Positions 1 through 10,949 of a stretch of 64,000 nucleotides of DNA are shown one piece after another. The notes under the pieces are model-generated. The model had not been told where the DNA came from. It searched no databases and saw only the letters and a program-made list of their open reading frames with translations. This DNA comes from Diphasiastrum complanatum. Taxonomy: Eukaryota; Streptophyta; Lycopodiopsida; Lycopodiales; Lycopodiaceae. Both the position numbers and the translations under genes were made by a program. How positions within the stretch are numbered: position 1 is the first letter of the stretch; each line of letters opens with the position of its first letter. The DNA is taken from contig CM055098.1 of the NCBI GenBank assembly GCA_029204225.1, positions 22,201,367 through 22,265,366 of the forward strand, written 5' to 3'.

Positions 1-66
1 AAGTAGATTGATAGATCAAGTAATCTAACAACCAATCCCTCTTGAGGATCAGATTAGAATCCACTC

Positions 67-1800
67 TTGGTCCTTTTTGTACTTTTTGCACATGTTCACT
101 TGAGCATAGAACAAGCTAATCAAACTCAGGAATCCACAGGTATTCTGTGGCACAAGAGACTATGTCACATGAATATGGAAGCCCTGTACCAAGCCAACAA
201 AAGTCAGAGAGTTGAAAGAGTTGAAAGCAAAAGTCGAGATATTCGAACTACCTATGAATTCTGTCTTAAAGACAAAATGTCTCAAACACCTTTCAGTAAA
301 GATGTTTATAAAGCAACCAAGGTACTGAAAATTGTGCCTTCAGATATTTGTGGACCATTTGGAGTGTTGTCATTGGGTGATGCAAAATAGTTTATAACAT
401 CTATTGACGACTTGAGCAAAATCAGAAGCTTTCGAGAAATTTGTTGAGTATACGAATTGGGCTGAGAAGCAGACATACAACAAGTTGAAGCAAATTCGCA
501 TAGATCGTGGAGGTGAGTACATTTCCAATGAATTCAAAGCTTTTTGTACTGATCGAGGTATTATGCATACAAAGACAACATCATACACACCTCAACACAA
601 TGGAATAGCTGAACAAAAAAATCGTACACTTATGGAAGCTGCAAGGTGTATGATGGCTTATGCAAAAGCACCAAAAGAGTTATGGGCGGAAGTAGTAGCT
701 ATGTCAAACTATCTTCAAAGTCGAATTCTGAAATCAAGAATGTCGGCTAAAACTCATGAAGTATGGTGGAAGTTGAAGCCAAATTTGGCTCATGTTCGGA
801 CATTCATCATTCTAGTTGTTTATGTTGACGATACTTTAATTTTCTCAAGAAATGATAACTTAATTTTAGATATTAAAAGAGACATTTTTGGAATATTCGA
901 AATCACTGATCTAGGAGAAGCAAGAATCTATCTAGGTTTATAGATCGAAAAAGACTTTGAAGGTGGTAAGTTATATCTTCACCAACAAAAGTATACTCTG
1001 AAAATATTTGAAGATTTCAACATGCTCGAATGCAAAAGCATGCATACTCCTAGGAGGGATTGGAACAATACTGAGCAAGGCAGATTGTCCACAAACTCTC
1101 GAAGAAGAGAAGCGAATGGCCAAAACACCCTATCGCAAGCTAATTGGATCATTATTGTATCTTGTAGACAACACCAGACACTGATATAGCATTCGTAGTA
1201 TATAGATTGAGCCAATTTAATCAAAACCCAGGATTGTTACATTGGAAGTTAGCAAAAAGAGTAGTGCAATATCTCTAGGAATAAAAAAACTATGGACTAT
1301 GTTATTCAAAGGAAGCTGGATTTCGCATCGAATCATACAGTGACGCAAGCTGGGCATCCATGAAGGATGATAGCAAAAGCATTTCAGGAGGTTGTACACT
1401 AGCATCTGGTGTTGCCATACTTTGGATAAGCAAGAAGCAAACAATAGTAGCTCAATCTTCCTATGAGGCCGAATATGTAGCAGCAGCTAAGATGGCAAAT
1501 GAGCTGATCTGGATTAAACAGATGCTAGAAGGACTTGATCAAACTATTTCTAAACCTTATGTCTTGCAAATGGATAACACTTCAGCCATCTATCTTACAA
1601 AAGATCTTGTGTTTCATTCAAAAACAAAACATATAGCTATCAAGTATCATGTTATTTGGGACTTAGTTGAGAAGAAGATACTGAAGACAGTCTTCATACC
1701 TACAGAGGAAATGACAGCAGATATCTTTACAAAGCCACTCAATAAAGCTTTGTTTGAGAAGCAGCGAAGAAGATTGGGATTAATCCAACTGTCCACTTTG
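67..1800 (+). pseudogene. Ty1/copia pol remnant with integrase-RT deletion
   Basis: Seen: a GAG-pre-integrase segment (LWHKRLCHMN near 145-180) is followed by integrase core (DRGGEYISNEFKAFC, then TPQHNGIAEQKNRT) at about 485-800. After HVRTF near 805 the frame jumps straight into the reverse-transcriptase active site (YVDD at 821-832). RNase H follows at 1360-1790, with SSYEAEYVAA and ADIFTKPL. Most of the RT N-terminal half is missing, so this is an internal deletion. Stops occur at 388-390 and 941-943, and frames change between 390 and 485 and between 943 and 1360. Known: this domain order is diagnostic of Ty1/copia. No gag or 5' LTR lies in the window, so the element is cut by the window edge or truncated. 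It cannot make a working polyprotein. Confidence 0.93.
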
Positions 1801-1807
1801 AGAGGGT

Positions 1808-2650
1808 GCTGTAGAACACCTCAACAGACAAGTCTCAGTTCTACCAACAAAGTGCACAGTACTCAAGAAACTCGAAACTCGAACAGCTTGCGAAACATGA
1901 ACTTGAACAATTTGCGAAATTGAGAAGCTCGAAACACGAGCTTGAACAATTTGCGAAATTGAGAAGCTTGAACACGAAACTCGAACAAATAATTATTGTG
2001 AAACTGTCATGAACAATTTCTTGTTCAAACTTGAAGCTCAAAGCTTGAAATTATTGCGAACTCAAAATATTCGCGAATTTGTCTCAAAAGATCAAGAAGA
2101 CTGTCGTGAAGTAGAAACTGTCAAAAATACTGTCATGAACAAAATATTGTTGCAAATCTTTTGAGAAAAGCAAATTTGTCATGAACAGAGAATCATTCGA
2201 GAATCTTTCAAGAACAACAAATCTGTCATGAATAGAGAATCATTCGAGAATCCGTCAGGAATCTGTTGCGAGTCTTTTGAGAATCTTTCGACTCTGAGAA
2301 ACCAGAACGTTGTTGAACATCAACCGTCAAAATGAATGAATTTTGTTACAGAAGGAAAAAGGCCAAAGGACTTATCCTGTAACAATATAAATACATGTGC
2401 ACTTATAGTAATAAGATACACTCTAAGATTCAAGCTCAGACTTAGATCAGACTAACTTATTTACTTATGCACTTGCACACACTTACGTATTCTTCGTAAG
2501 AGAGATACCACAAGGCAGCAAGAAATGTATATTGATTCAGACTCAGAATTATAAAAATTTGTTTTCTGATCAAAGTTTCAGTTGTTTATCTGAGTATCTA
2601 ATTGTATATCACATTCGCGGATATATTTCAAATCGCACCCATATTTCTGC
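1808..2650 (+). repeat. probable 3' LTR/downstream region of the copia remnant
   Basis: RNase H ends just upstream, and a purine-rich stretch (GAGAGGG) precedes TGCTGTAGAAC at 1808, as expected for polypurine tract plus LTR start. A TATA-like TATAAATA lies at 2386-2393. A unit containing GAACAATTTGCGAAATTG occurs in tandem around 1903-1970, and related CTGTCATGAACA and GAGAATC words recur to 2290. The right boundary is not defined. Confidence 0.5.
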
Positions 2651-3400
2651 ACGCATAATTTAATCATAATAGAATTGCTCTATTAGTACATAGATCGGAT
2701 TCAGGCATGATTAAAACGCTGATATTGGTGTAATTTGTTCAACCTCTAATTGCGTTCTCTGAGAAAGAATTCGCAAACCCTTTCCTACATGATCATGGAT
2801 AATGGTGGTAATGATTAAATTTAGGTCCCGTTGATCAGATTTTCCAAGTACCATTTTTGTTATGGATTGGATCAGGTGGAATAAAAGCTTTAATCTTAAC
2901 CTTGTGTCCAAAGATGTCTGTATAAGTCAGCCTACTCTTGGTTTGAATACTAAGATCTGATGTAGATTGATTGGTTGAAAGAATTTTGCTAGTAAAAGTT
3001 GATGGTTGGAAAACTTGTGATGTGGAATTATTCACTTCAAAGATTTCCTAGATATGCTATTTACTCATGAGAAATAGAGTTCTTTTGTAGCTGAGTTGCA
3101 AGATTCTCAGTGAGTTTATGAGAGTAACATATGCGAATCATAGATATATCCGCCAAATTATAGCCTATGTTTATGTATAGAAACATAGTTGGATATGTTG
3201 GTTATGTACATCCTAATCTTGTGGATCTACTATGTGTTTCCTATGTACTGAGTTTATATCGTATACTTAAACTAGTCAGTGTGCATAGACATATGAACAA
3301 GTAATGTTCATAACAGTTACTTGCATGTTAATGTCTCTTTCTGTGGAAAGGGTAATTCATTAACTTAGTTATGATTCAGAAGAAGATCTCAATGTGGTAT
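2651..3400. other. unidentified intergenic DNA with one dispersed repeat
   Basis: No convincing gene. Positions about 3225-3400 are a diverged copy of about 51870-52060; the shared words include CATAGACATATGA followed by ACTTGCA and GTGTTATT-like blocks. The short minus-strand reading frames at 2711-3035 match nothing I recognise. Confidence 0.4.
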
Positions 3401-3404
3401 TATT

Positions 3405-3610
3405 AGGGGTGTAATCGACGTTGTATACCTGAGAAAATCCTCTGGCAACAAGTTGTGCCTTTCTTCTGTTGATGCTTACTTGACTTTGAAAATCCATTTG
3501 CAATCAACTACATTTCTGTTGGCAGGTAATTCGACAATCGTCCATGTTTGGTTCTTGATAAGAGATGAATACTCTTTATTTAGTAATAAGCTCATAGCTT
3601 TTACGGATTG
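3405..3610 (-). pseudogene. copia reverse-transcriptase N-terminal fragment
   Basis: The minus strand reads the start of a copia RT (RVT_2): NQTWTIVELPANRN, then DCKWIFKVK, and after a lesion RKAQLVARGFSQVY. This is the usual W-x-LVxLP ... KWVFKxK ... KARLVAxGFxQ succession. A stop follows KWIFKVK and the reading ends in unrelated sequence near 3405, so only about 65 codons survive. It is opposite in strand to the copia tail at 3935 and comes from a different insertion. Confidence 0.8.
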
Positions 3611-3934
3611 TAGTTAGCTTTGTGAGCACGTGATTTTGCCCACAATTGTCTCGTGCTCACCTACATCACTAACTTGTATCTCATTAGATTTAATCTGAAT
3701 AAAATACTGTCTGGTTAAGCGTTCGGATTTTTGTTAGTATTGCATTCTTTCCACTTTCTGTTTGACTTTCTGATTGACTTGTCTTATTGTCTGCTCTTTG
3801 CTTCTGCACACAATCGTGCAGCTCAAATTTATTATTGTGTTTGCCTACTTAGTTATTAGTAGTGCACGCACCAAGGGAACTCCGCGGGACCTTGCCTTCG
3901 AGCAGTGGTAGGACCTCACCCGATCCGTTCCCCA
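3611..3934. other. unidentified spacer
   Basis: No gene or recognisable domain. A short inverted motif (GAGCACGTGATTTTG ... CAATTGTCTCGTGCTC) sits near 3625-3660. The sequence at 3870-3930 is richer in GC than its surroundings but codes for nothing I recognise. Confidence 0.35.
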
Positions 3935-4117
3935 ATAAAACTTGATATCACTATGTAAGGAATAAGATTCTTGACATCGAGGTCATCTTAACGTACTCTC
4001 GACGCAAACCATGATTGTAGATGTGTTTACCAAGGTTTGAGCATTGATGCCACAACAAATTTTGCGTAGCACTTAGTCTAAAGATCAAGGCATTCATGGA
4101 TCCAGATTAAGGGGGGG
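3935..4117 (+). pseudogene. copia RNase H tail and polypurine tract
   Basis: The sequence parallels the end of the copia element at 34200-34383: a YHYVRNKILD-like segment, frame-damaged residues, then KAFMDPD and a stop. A polypurine tract AAGGGGGGG ends at 4117, directly before TGTTGG at 4118. This is the canonical PPT/3' LTR junction of a plant copia element. Several indels break the frame. Confidence 0.75.
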
Positions 4118-4211
4118 TGTTGGATTTTGTCATGTCCACGTCAGTATATAGGATTCAGTATATTCCTAGCCTTGGATACTCGGTACTCCATTGAATCAAG
4201 CTTATTATTTT
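4118..4211 (+). repeat. start of a copia 3' LTR, interrupted
   Basis: Begins TGTTGGATTTTG right after the polypurine tract and matches the opening style of the LTR at 34384. It stops where the small LTR-LTR element at 4212 begins. The LTR may resume after 5081, where CACAGTCTGCAGAAATACT near 5157 resembles CACAGTTTGCAGAAGTACT near 34475. Confidence 0.55.
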
Positions 4212-5076
4212 TGTTACCATACTAGATGTGACCTGCACGTAATTAATAACCTTGTGAGGCCCAGACACACTAATTGGCAAGGTTTGGGATTGTATATGCA
4301 TGTGTAGAGTATCAATAGAAATCTATGTATAGAGAATCCATGTATAGGACCTCCATGCATAGTGTATCTATGTATAGGGGAGTTAGGACCTTGCATTACC
4401 ACATGCACAAGGGGTTCAGGGTCTATATAAGGAGGCCAAACTCGTCCTATTACACCATCATTTGGTTGATTATTTGTCAGTCCTATTCCTTGGCTTGGGG
4501 GTGAAGCTTGTAGAGATTGATTAGTTGTTTCTACTTGGTTGGGAGGTTTCTCCCACAGTGTGTTCTCTATTGTTTTGTCTTGTAAGCAGGATCTTGAGGA
4601 GGCATCTCTTACATTGGTATTGATAGCTTATTAGGATATGCCACATCATACTGGATGTGACCACCCACAAGTCATTAATAAAATTGTGAGGCCCAGACAC
4701 ACTAATTGGCGTTAGTACAAGGTTTGGGACTATATATGCATGTGTAGAGTATCAAGAGCAGTCTATGTATAGAGAATCCATATATAGGAACTCCATGCAT
4801 AGTGAATCTATGTATAGGGGAGTTAGGACCTTGCATTACCACATGCACAGGAGGTTCTAGGGTCTATATAAGGAGGCCAAACTCGCCCTACTACACCATC
4901 ATTTGGTTGATTCATTGCCAGGATCTCTCTCTACTCTCATGCTTCCTATTCCTTGGCTTGGGGGTAAAGCTTCTAGAGATTGATTGGTTGCTTCTACTTG
5001 GTTGGAAGGTTTCTCCAACAGTGTGTTCTCTATTGTTTTGTCTTGTAAGCAGGATCTTGAGGAGGCGTTTCTTACA
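4212..5076 (+). mobile_element. near-empty LTR-LTR element (TRIM-like)
   Basis: Two direct repeats, 4212-4613 (402 bp) and 4639-5076 (438 bp), are highly similar along their length. Each begins TG, ends CA, and carries GTCTATATAAGGAGG as a TATA-type core. Only 25 bp separate them. That spacer begins TTGGTATTGATAGCT, which resembles a tRNA-iMet primer-binding site (TGGTATCAGAGC) with changes. TATTT occurs at 4206-4210 and 5077-5081, one base from a perfect target-site duplication. Known: terminal-repeat retrotransposons in miniature have short LTRs around PBS and PPT only. Inference: this is an extreme form or an internally deleted element inserted in another LTR. A plain tandem LTR duplication is the alternative. 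Confidence 0.6.
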
Positions 5077-5081
5077 TATTT

Positions 5082-5590
5082 ACTTTCTCTCTACTCTCCT
5101 AAATTCCATGTTAATCTAGTTTCATTCATATTGCTGCATTCTTACACGCATTGTCGCACAGTCTGCAGAAATACTCTATTATCGAAGACAGGCAAGAGAA
5201 TGTCAGTCTAACTTGTCAAAGCCACCCGACTTGTTGGAGTTGGCCGACTTATTGGAGAAGTTCGACTTGACCGACTTATCAGGGAGTCCAACTTATTGGG
5301 GACCATCCTGACTCCATTAAGTAGCTATTGAGAAATCGTATAGTTATCGAGCATTTGGTTTGATGGAAGAGTCGCACAGATGATGATGATTCCTAGGAAC
5401 ATGAAGGGAGCTTGAGGAGGAACTTCCCTAGCTTTAAGTTATGAGGACAAAATATGAATAAGGGAAGAAGAATGCCATGCCCACGACTAATCTCGGATAG
5501 TTATCCCATTAGAGGTCAGCAGGCCTACCTCGACCTCTTAAGTTAATTATGATTATGAGGGGTTTGGGGCCCTCATGTGCATATGAACTA
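5082..5590 (+). repeat. LTR-derived sequence with dispersed repeat head
   Basis: No gene. Around 5220-5305 a short word (CGACTTRTTGG and relatives) recurs about five times. Positions about 5486-5588 (ATCTCGGATAGTTATCCCA to CATGTGCATATG) are nearly the same as 30162-30260, including GATTATGAGGGGTTTGGGG. This marks both as copies of one repeat family. Confidence 0.55.
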
Positions 5591-5596
5591 GTTTAG

Positions 5597-5956
5597 TTGA
5601 TCTATTTTGGCAATTTTGAGACCAACATGAAATCTCAACATAGAGATAGATTTATATTTGTCAGGTTATTACATCACGACTTACATCATACTCAGTTCAA
5701 TGCTACCACCATTCTATGTGACAACTTGAGCTGTATTTCATTGTCACTGAATCCCAGATTTCATGGCAAATCCCAGCACATAGAAATCCAGTATCATTTC
5801 ATTCAGGAAAAAGTTTTCTCAGGGCAAGTGATCCTTCAATACTGCTCCACAACAAAAATGATTGCAGTCATCTTCACCAAAGCGCTTCCCAGAATCAAGC
5901 ATCAGAAGTTCTTCAACATGCTGAACTTGACGAAGATACTAAGGCACCAACCGTGA
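5597..5956 (+). pseudogene. copia RNase H C-terminal fragment
   Basis: The reading frame ends a copia RNase H: TTILCDNLSCISLSLNPRFH, then KSQHIEIQYHFIQEKV and VIFTKALPRIKH. The catalytic RNase H start and everything upstream are absent. The frame closes at 5956, a few bases before TGTTGAAAATTAAG at 5970, the start of an LTR. The fragment is the 3' tip of an element attached to its 3' LTR. The adenine/thymine-rich first 30 codons are not homologous. Confidence 0.85.
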
Positions 5957-5969
5957 CCTTAACGGAGAC

Positions 5970-6780
5970 TGTTGAAAATTAAGTCCACAGTTGTCTCCTT
6001 GGTGAAAGACTATTTCTATTTCAAGATTCTTCCTGCATGTTTATCGATCGTTGATCTAGGGTCAGGTGAAATCAAATTTGGTTCTACGTCTGCTCATCTA
6101 ATACCTGTAGGAATCACAACTTAGACAGTCAAATTATTTGAAAAACGTCTACAATGGGCTTCCGGCTGATCTCCAGCAAAGGGTAACCAATCCTATCATA
6201 TTTCAAGTTCAAATGTTAAGCTCAATAATTTGAAGATCATTGAAGACTTGGCCATATTCAAGAACTTCCAAGAATTCGTATTTAGAACAACTCTGCAGAA
6301 ATACACTAAGTGTCGCAACAGATTGAAAAATGAATTATGTTTTTCACAATGTCGGCTTTTCCCAAAATGCGATACTTCAACATAGTTCAACTTCAACTAT
6401 TTTTCAACAGAGTCGGCTTTTTTGCATTTTTCCAAAATGCAACAATGTCGGTTTTTTGCAGTTTCCTGACAAATGCGACACTTGCCTTCAGCTTCTTCCT
6501 TTCACTATTTTGAAGAAGTTAAACTTTTTTAAAGACACTGTCATCTTTTTAAGGGCACCGTCGTATTTTTTAAGGATAGTGTTGGCTTTTTAAGGGCACT
6601 GTCGGCTTTTTTGCAAAATCCCAAAGAGAGAAAAAACTTGACAATCGTCTATTTTCAACGAGGAACATTCCAGGCACTTCCCAGAATTTGCAAAGTGAGA
6701 GAAAGCCCCTTCATGTAATATGCGAAGTGAGAGAATTTCATGTATAATTGTCAACAAGCCAAATACTTCCAAGTACAACA
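5970..6780 (+). repeat. copia LTR (family A), plus orientation
   Basis: Starts TGTTGAAAATTAAGTCCACAG directly after the RNase H tail. Its first ~445 bp reappear in reverse complement at about 8150-8630, with words such as GAAGATCATTGAAGACTTGG and TACACTAAGTGTCGCAAC. The distal part (6400-6620) carries repeated GTCGGCTTTTT/AAGGGCACTGTCG words. The right end meets LTR family B near 6786. Confidence 0.7.
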
Positions 6781-6786
6781 GCTTAC

Positions 6787-7200
6787 TGTGAAAGATTGCA
6801 GATCCTTAAGATCCAATCTACTTATATTAATCTTTGGTTAGAAAGATAAATACATTACCAATCTCACCAATGTAGAAAAATCAGCATCTACACACAAATT
6901 GAGATGCAAACACCAATAGAACTAGATCAAACTTGAATGAAATGATTATGTACTGTTGCTGTCCGTAAAAAACCAGCAAGCTATTGTATTTCACACGTGT
7001 GGATCCAAAAATAAAAAATATAGATCATTCTACACATAGAATTGCAAGCAATCACCAAGATAGTGCACCAATGGATAGTAGAACCCAAGAGAACCACGTA
7101 TAAGCATGAAATGAGATACAGAAGAGAGAAGATCACTCTCTCCACGAGTTACATCCTTTTATAACAGGTCCAAACCCTATTTGGTCACTTGGCTTTCCCA
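6787..7200 (-). repeat. copia LTR (family B), minus orientation
   Basis: Read on the minus strand it matches 20690-21103: a TATA element (TATAAAAGGATGTAACTC), then GGGTTCTACTAT, GGTGCACTAT, GTGTGTAGATG and the terminal CTTTCACA. It lies downstream of the minus-strand integrase at 7209-7703 and is probably that element's 3' LTR after an internal deletion. Confidence 0.7.
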
Positions 7201-7208
7201 CCAAAATG

Positions 7209-7703
7209 CTAAGATATTGTATACTCCCTCTTGATCCCATGCTCATCACAAAAGGCCTTGAGCTTGTTAGATATGTACTCACCACCATTGTCACCTCTCA
7301 AGCACTTGATCTTTGTGGAAAATTGGTTCTCCCTTGCATTCTTGAACTTGACAAAGACATCATACACTTCATCCTTGCTCTTTAGTAGATAGATCCAACA
7401 AAATCTACTAAAATCATCAATGAATGTTACATACATCTTAGCTCCACTATTGCTAATTGTAGTAAATCCATGAATATCCGAATGTACAAGTTGAAAAGGC
7501 TTTGTAGATCTAGAAATAGATCTAGTATAAGGTAGGCTATGTGACTTAGACAAAGCATAAGACTCACAAACATGCTTGTCATTACTTAAGGAACTTGGAA
7601 GACCAATCATAACCTTCTTCTTGGTCATTACCTCCAATGACTTGAAGTTGAGGTGTCCCATCCTTTTGTGCCAATCCTCTTGAATAGAAATTTGCTCCCG
7701 CAA
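7209..7703 (-). pseudogene. copia GAG-pre-integrase and integrase fragment
   Basis: Residues 12-20 read HKRMGHLNF, the GAG-pre-integrase motif. A zinc-site relic (VCESYALSKSHSLPY) has lost its second cysteine pair. The integrase core follows: HSDIHGF, TFIDDFSRFCW, and LRGDNGGEYISNKLKAFC with the second catalytic aspartate. The frame stops after the HGIKREYTIS motif, so the catalytic glutamate region is missing. Everything from there to the LTR at 7200 is deleted. This piece is 164 codons, whereas a copia polyprotein is about 1300. Confidence 0.9.
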
Positions 7704-7839
7704 ATATCAAATCAAACATTGGCTAAAGAGATAATTGATCTAAACATAGACCTCACCGGTTTTGTCACAAAGGTTGAAGAATTGCAAGCTTCAAACATTA
7801 GTCTTCAGAAGATGCTATATGGATTACAATGAAAGCGTC
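7704..7839 (-). other. interfragment sequence inside the minus copia element
   Basis: Between the pre-integrase start and the protease fragment. No clear domain on either strand. It may be degenerate internal or foreign sequence. Confidence 0.3.
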
Positions 7840-8150
7840 GACTCTCAGCAGATGACCAATTCAATAGTGTGAGTGCTATCATCACCAAGATGAACATACT
7901 TCTTTGTGTTGTAAGGGATATATGAATGAAAAATCTCACGATGATTGGTCATATGTTGAGTAGCTCCAGAATCTAGAAATCACGGATCATCTGAATTCGC
8001 ATTTTTGTTTTTGACCATAAAAGCGCCTTCGTCCATTTTGACTTCAAGAGATGTTGTAACTATATATGCTTGTTGATTAGGTTGCTTGGTTGTATTCTTC
8101 GCTTTGAAAAATTGACAATCCTGGATCTCATGGTTATTGCATTTGCAATG
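7840..8150 (-). pseudogene. copia gag end and protease fragment
   Basis: Minus-strand translation gives a partial zinc knuckle (CKCNNHEIQDC), a lysine/glutamine-rich linker, and then the aspartic-protease active-site region FLDSGATQHMTN, followed by YVHLGDDS. A stop sits just before FLDSGA. Known: DSGA is the copia protease signature. With the pre-integrase at 7703 downstream this gives the correct gag-PR-INT order for one damaged minus-strand element. Confidence 0.8.
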
Positions 8151-8630
8151 TTAAAAAATAGTTGAAGATGAACTATGCTAAATGCTGAAGTGTTGCATTT
8201 TGGGAAAAGCCGACACTGTGAAAAACATAGTTCATTTCTGCACACCGTTGCGACACTTAGTGTATTTCTGTAAACTGTTGCGACACTTAGTGTATTTCTG
8301 CAAAGTTGTTCTAAATGCAAATTCCTGGAAGTTCTTGAATATGGCCAAGTCTTCAATGATCTTCAAATTATTGAACTTAACATCTAAACTTGAAATATGA
8401 TAGGATTGGTTACCCTTTGTTGGAGATCAGCCGGAAGCCCGTTGTAGATGTTTTTCAAATAGTTTGGCTGCCTAAGCTGTGATTCCTGCAGGTATCAGAT
8501 GAACAGACATAGAACCAAAGTTGGTTTCACCCTACCCTAGATCGAAGATCAATAAACGTGCAGGAAGAATCTTGAGATAGAAATGGTCATTCACCAAGGA
8601 GACAACTGTGGACTTAATTTCCAATTGTTA
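8150..8630 (-). repeat. copia LTR (family A), minus orientation
   Basis: Reverse complement of 5970-6415 with moderate divergence. It differs by a local duplication: the unit ACACTAAGTGTCGCAAC with its flank appears twice at about 8240-8305. LTR start lies near 8629. It could be the truncated 5' LTR of the minus-strand copia pieces that follow to the left. Confidence 0.7.
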
Positions 8631-8640
8631 TTGTTATCAC

Positions 8641-9110
8641 CTCTTTCCAACATGGTGTCAAAGCTCTAATACATTGTATCAGAGCGTACCTTCGTGATAT
8701 CAGAGCGATCTGTTATATCAGACCTCTGATACTTGATATCGTTCACGATATCAAATCGATATTATTAGATACTTTTCATAGTATCATATCATCATTGCTT
8801 GATGCAAAGTATTTTATTACCTTCATTGACGAATAAAAGAACAGTTGTTTATTTCATTAAGCAGGAATTGGAGGCTTTCAACAAGTTTTGACAATTCAAA
8901 GAGCATGCAAAAAATCAAACTGGTAAAAGAATTAAAGCACTAAGGTCTGACAATGGGAAATAATATATCTCTATCAAATTCAAGGAGTATTTCCTTAGCA
9001 ACGGCATTGAGCAACAATACTTTGCCTCCTATTCGCGTCAGTTGAATGGTCTTGCTGAGAGAGAAAATAGAACCTTAGTCGAATCGGCTTATTGCATTTC
9101 AATATCATGT
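8641..9110 (+). pseudogene. copia leader plus degenerate integrase fragment
   Basis: Positions 8641-8800 copy the leader at 33224-33400: CTCTTTCCAACA, a PBS-like TGGTGTCAAAGCTC at 8653-8666, then ATATCAGAGCGT and AGATACTTT blocks. From 8800 a broken integrase reads AKYFITFIDE, KALRSDNG and LNGLAERENRTLVE with several stops. The gag and protease between leader and integrase are missing. The fragment ends where LTR-type sequence begins near 9110. Confidence 0.75.
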
Positions 9111-9413
9111 CAGAATGAATGCTTCTCTATAGTTATTTGTAATTGGTAAATATCTTATTGTTTTGTTTGTTCTGTTTAAAACTTCAATGCTGTAATATTC
9201 TATATATATCACTTCACAATTGTTTGGCTAAGAAATCACCTTAGTGCTAATGATTTCAAAGTTAGTTGCTTAAAGATTGAACGTGACTTTTGTCATTATA
9301 GCTTTGTTCAATTATTAATAGGCGTAGTCATGTATAAGAAGAAGGTTCTTTCCGCTACGCTCGATAGTTCGTTTATAGACTTCGACTTATCGAATCATTC
9401 ACCTCTTTCTTCC
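9110..9413 (+). repeat. copia LTR 3' part (family D)
   Basis: Matches the ends of the LTRs at 32950-33234, 34860-35124 and 12480-12832. Shared words are ATGATTTCAAAGTTAGTTG, GATTGAACGTGACTT, ATAGGCGTAGTCATG and the terminal TTCCAACA. The LTR start is missing. The next base at 9414 begins an unrelated minus-strand copia fragment. Confidence 0.75.
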
Positions 9414-9419
9414 AACATG

Positions 9420-10330
9420 GACCACATAGACCACTCCGTATAAACTCAAGTGCCTTCTTCAACTCTTGCAACTCCACCCTTCTGAAATTTCTCCCTATGA
9501 TGTTTTCCCATCATGCAACCTTCACAAATAGAATGTTGCTCATCTTGTAATGTAGGTAAACCGCTTACCATCTTTAATTTATCATTCAAGCATAGGCTCT
9601 CATAGTTCAAATGGCCACATGCAACTTGTAAAGACCATATTTATTGTCATGATACTTTGTCACCACTATTTTGTAGCCATGATCCATGTCTTTCATCGAT
9701 TAGTAGTCATCCTTGACAAATTCAACTTTCGAATGTTGATTTGCCATGACTCCAACAAAAAGTAAGCTCTTCGTAAGTCACATTGAAAATGTTCTTTACC
9801 TTACCTTCAAAAAACTATACTAGTACATTGCTAACTTCTTGAATTGGCACTTTTGTCCATTTTCTTGCATGACCTTCTTCCGAGCATAGATTGGTAAGAA
9901 GCTCTCGAACCAATCACACCTTCCCAGTCATGTGCCTAGTAGCACCGGAGTCAATGAACCACCTCGTGCCATCGCCAATCTATGATGCCAATGTCGATGA
10001 GAACACATTGGTCTCATCCTCCTCTACATCATCTTTGACTATGTTGCCTTGCTATTTTACTTTCCCTTGTTTGATATATGTCTTCTTTTTGTAACAATCT
10101 CTTGCCCAATGACCTGGGTTATGGCAATAATAACACTTTCCATTCTTCTTCTTGGACTTTGATGATGACTCTCCCTAGTCCTCATCATCTTTTCCCTGTT
10201 AGAAATGTGCTTCCAACTTTTTTGTTTGTCTTTGGTCATCAATGTCTGGTCTTTTTGAGTAGCATGCCTTGATTTAACCACCTCACGTCTTTGTTTTTCC
10301 CATAGAAGGATCTCATGCAAGTCTTCAAAG
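9420..10330 (-). pseudogene. copia gag-protease-pre-integrase fragment
   Basis: On the minus strand from right to left: a basic, glutamine/lysine-rich gag end; a full CCHC zinc knuckle CYYCHNPGHWARDC (10092-10133); the protease signature WFIDSGATRHMTG (9921-9963); and a pre-integrase zinc region HLNYESLCLNDKLK then CEGCMMGKHH near 9440-9600. Frameshifts and stops separate the blocks. Integrase, RT and RNase H are absent. Known: all blocks are standard copia order. The fragment pairs naturally with the minus-strand PBS at 10937 upstream. Confidence 0.85.
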
Positions 10331-10936
10331 GTGGATAACTAAGCCGAGAGATTAGAGCATGTTCCCCAAGAGCTTAACCCATTCACATTCATGCAAGGAA
10401 CACTCAGAACCACAAGCCACGACAGATATGAAGACAACTAGTTCCTGGACCGAATAGTCCCGACTCCAACTATCCATGCTTTCACCATTAAAAAGCACAT
10501 TGCCTCAATCACGCCTCACCAAATCTGGTCGGTAGCCCTTATGGCTAAACAATTGATAGCTATCTCGCACCAGCAGCTAACCACCCGTGCTTTACACCCA
10601 AATTTGAGCAACATCTCTATATCAATGGTTAACCCGTACAGTTCGAATATGTCACCCCGCACCCCACAAGGCACAGATCATGCTTTCACCTATCTAGGCA
10701 GCACTCAGCCTCATCTGTCCTACGTGCAGACGGTGCCAGGCCCAAACCATGAGACCTGACCGTGCTTACACCTCAAGGGCAACACCTTGACTTATCAAGT
10801 CCCCTGTTTTGTCGACCACCCCGACCGTGGGCACACCCATGCATACATTGTGGGCAACACCTTGCACAACATGTTCTCCTGATGAACCCAAACAATGGCC
10901 ATTTCCGTGAGATCTGCATAGGTGATCGGCCAGTCA
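10331..10936 (-). other. copia leader/gag region, degenerate
   Basis: Lies between the minus-strand gag end and the minus-strand primer-binding site. It is fairly GC-rich and probably the 5' gag of the same element, but I could not follow a gag fold through it. GGGCAACACCTTG occurs twice (10779 and 10850). Confidence 0.4.
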
Positions 10937-10948
10937 GCTCTGATACCA
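10937..10948 (-). other. retrotransposon primer-binding site (tRNA-iMet type)
   Basis: Minus strand TGGTATCAGAGC, a perfect match to the plant initiator-Met tRNA 3' complement. It is preceded on that strand by ...GCTACA, as at the end of an LTR, so an LTR should lie from 10950 to the right. Confidence 0.7.
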
Positions 10949-10949
10949 C

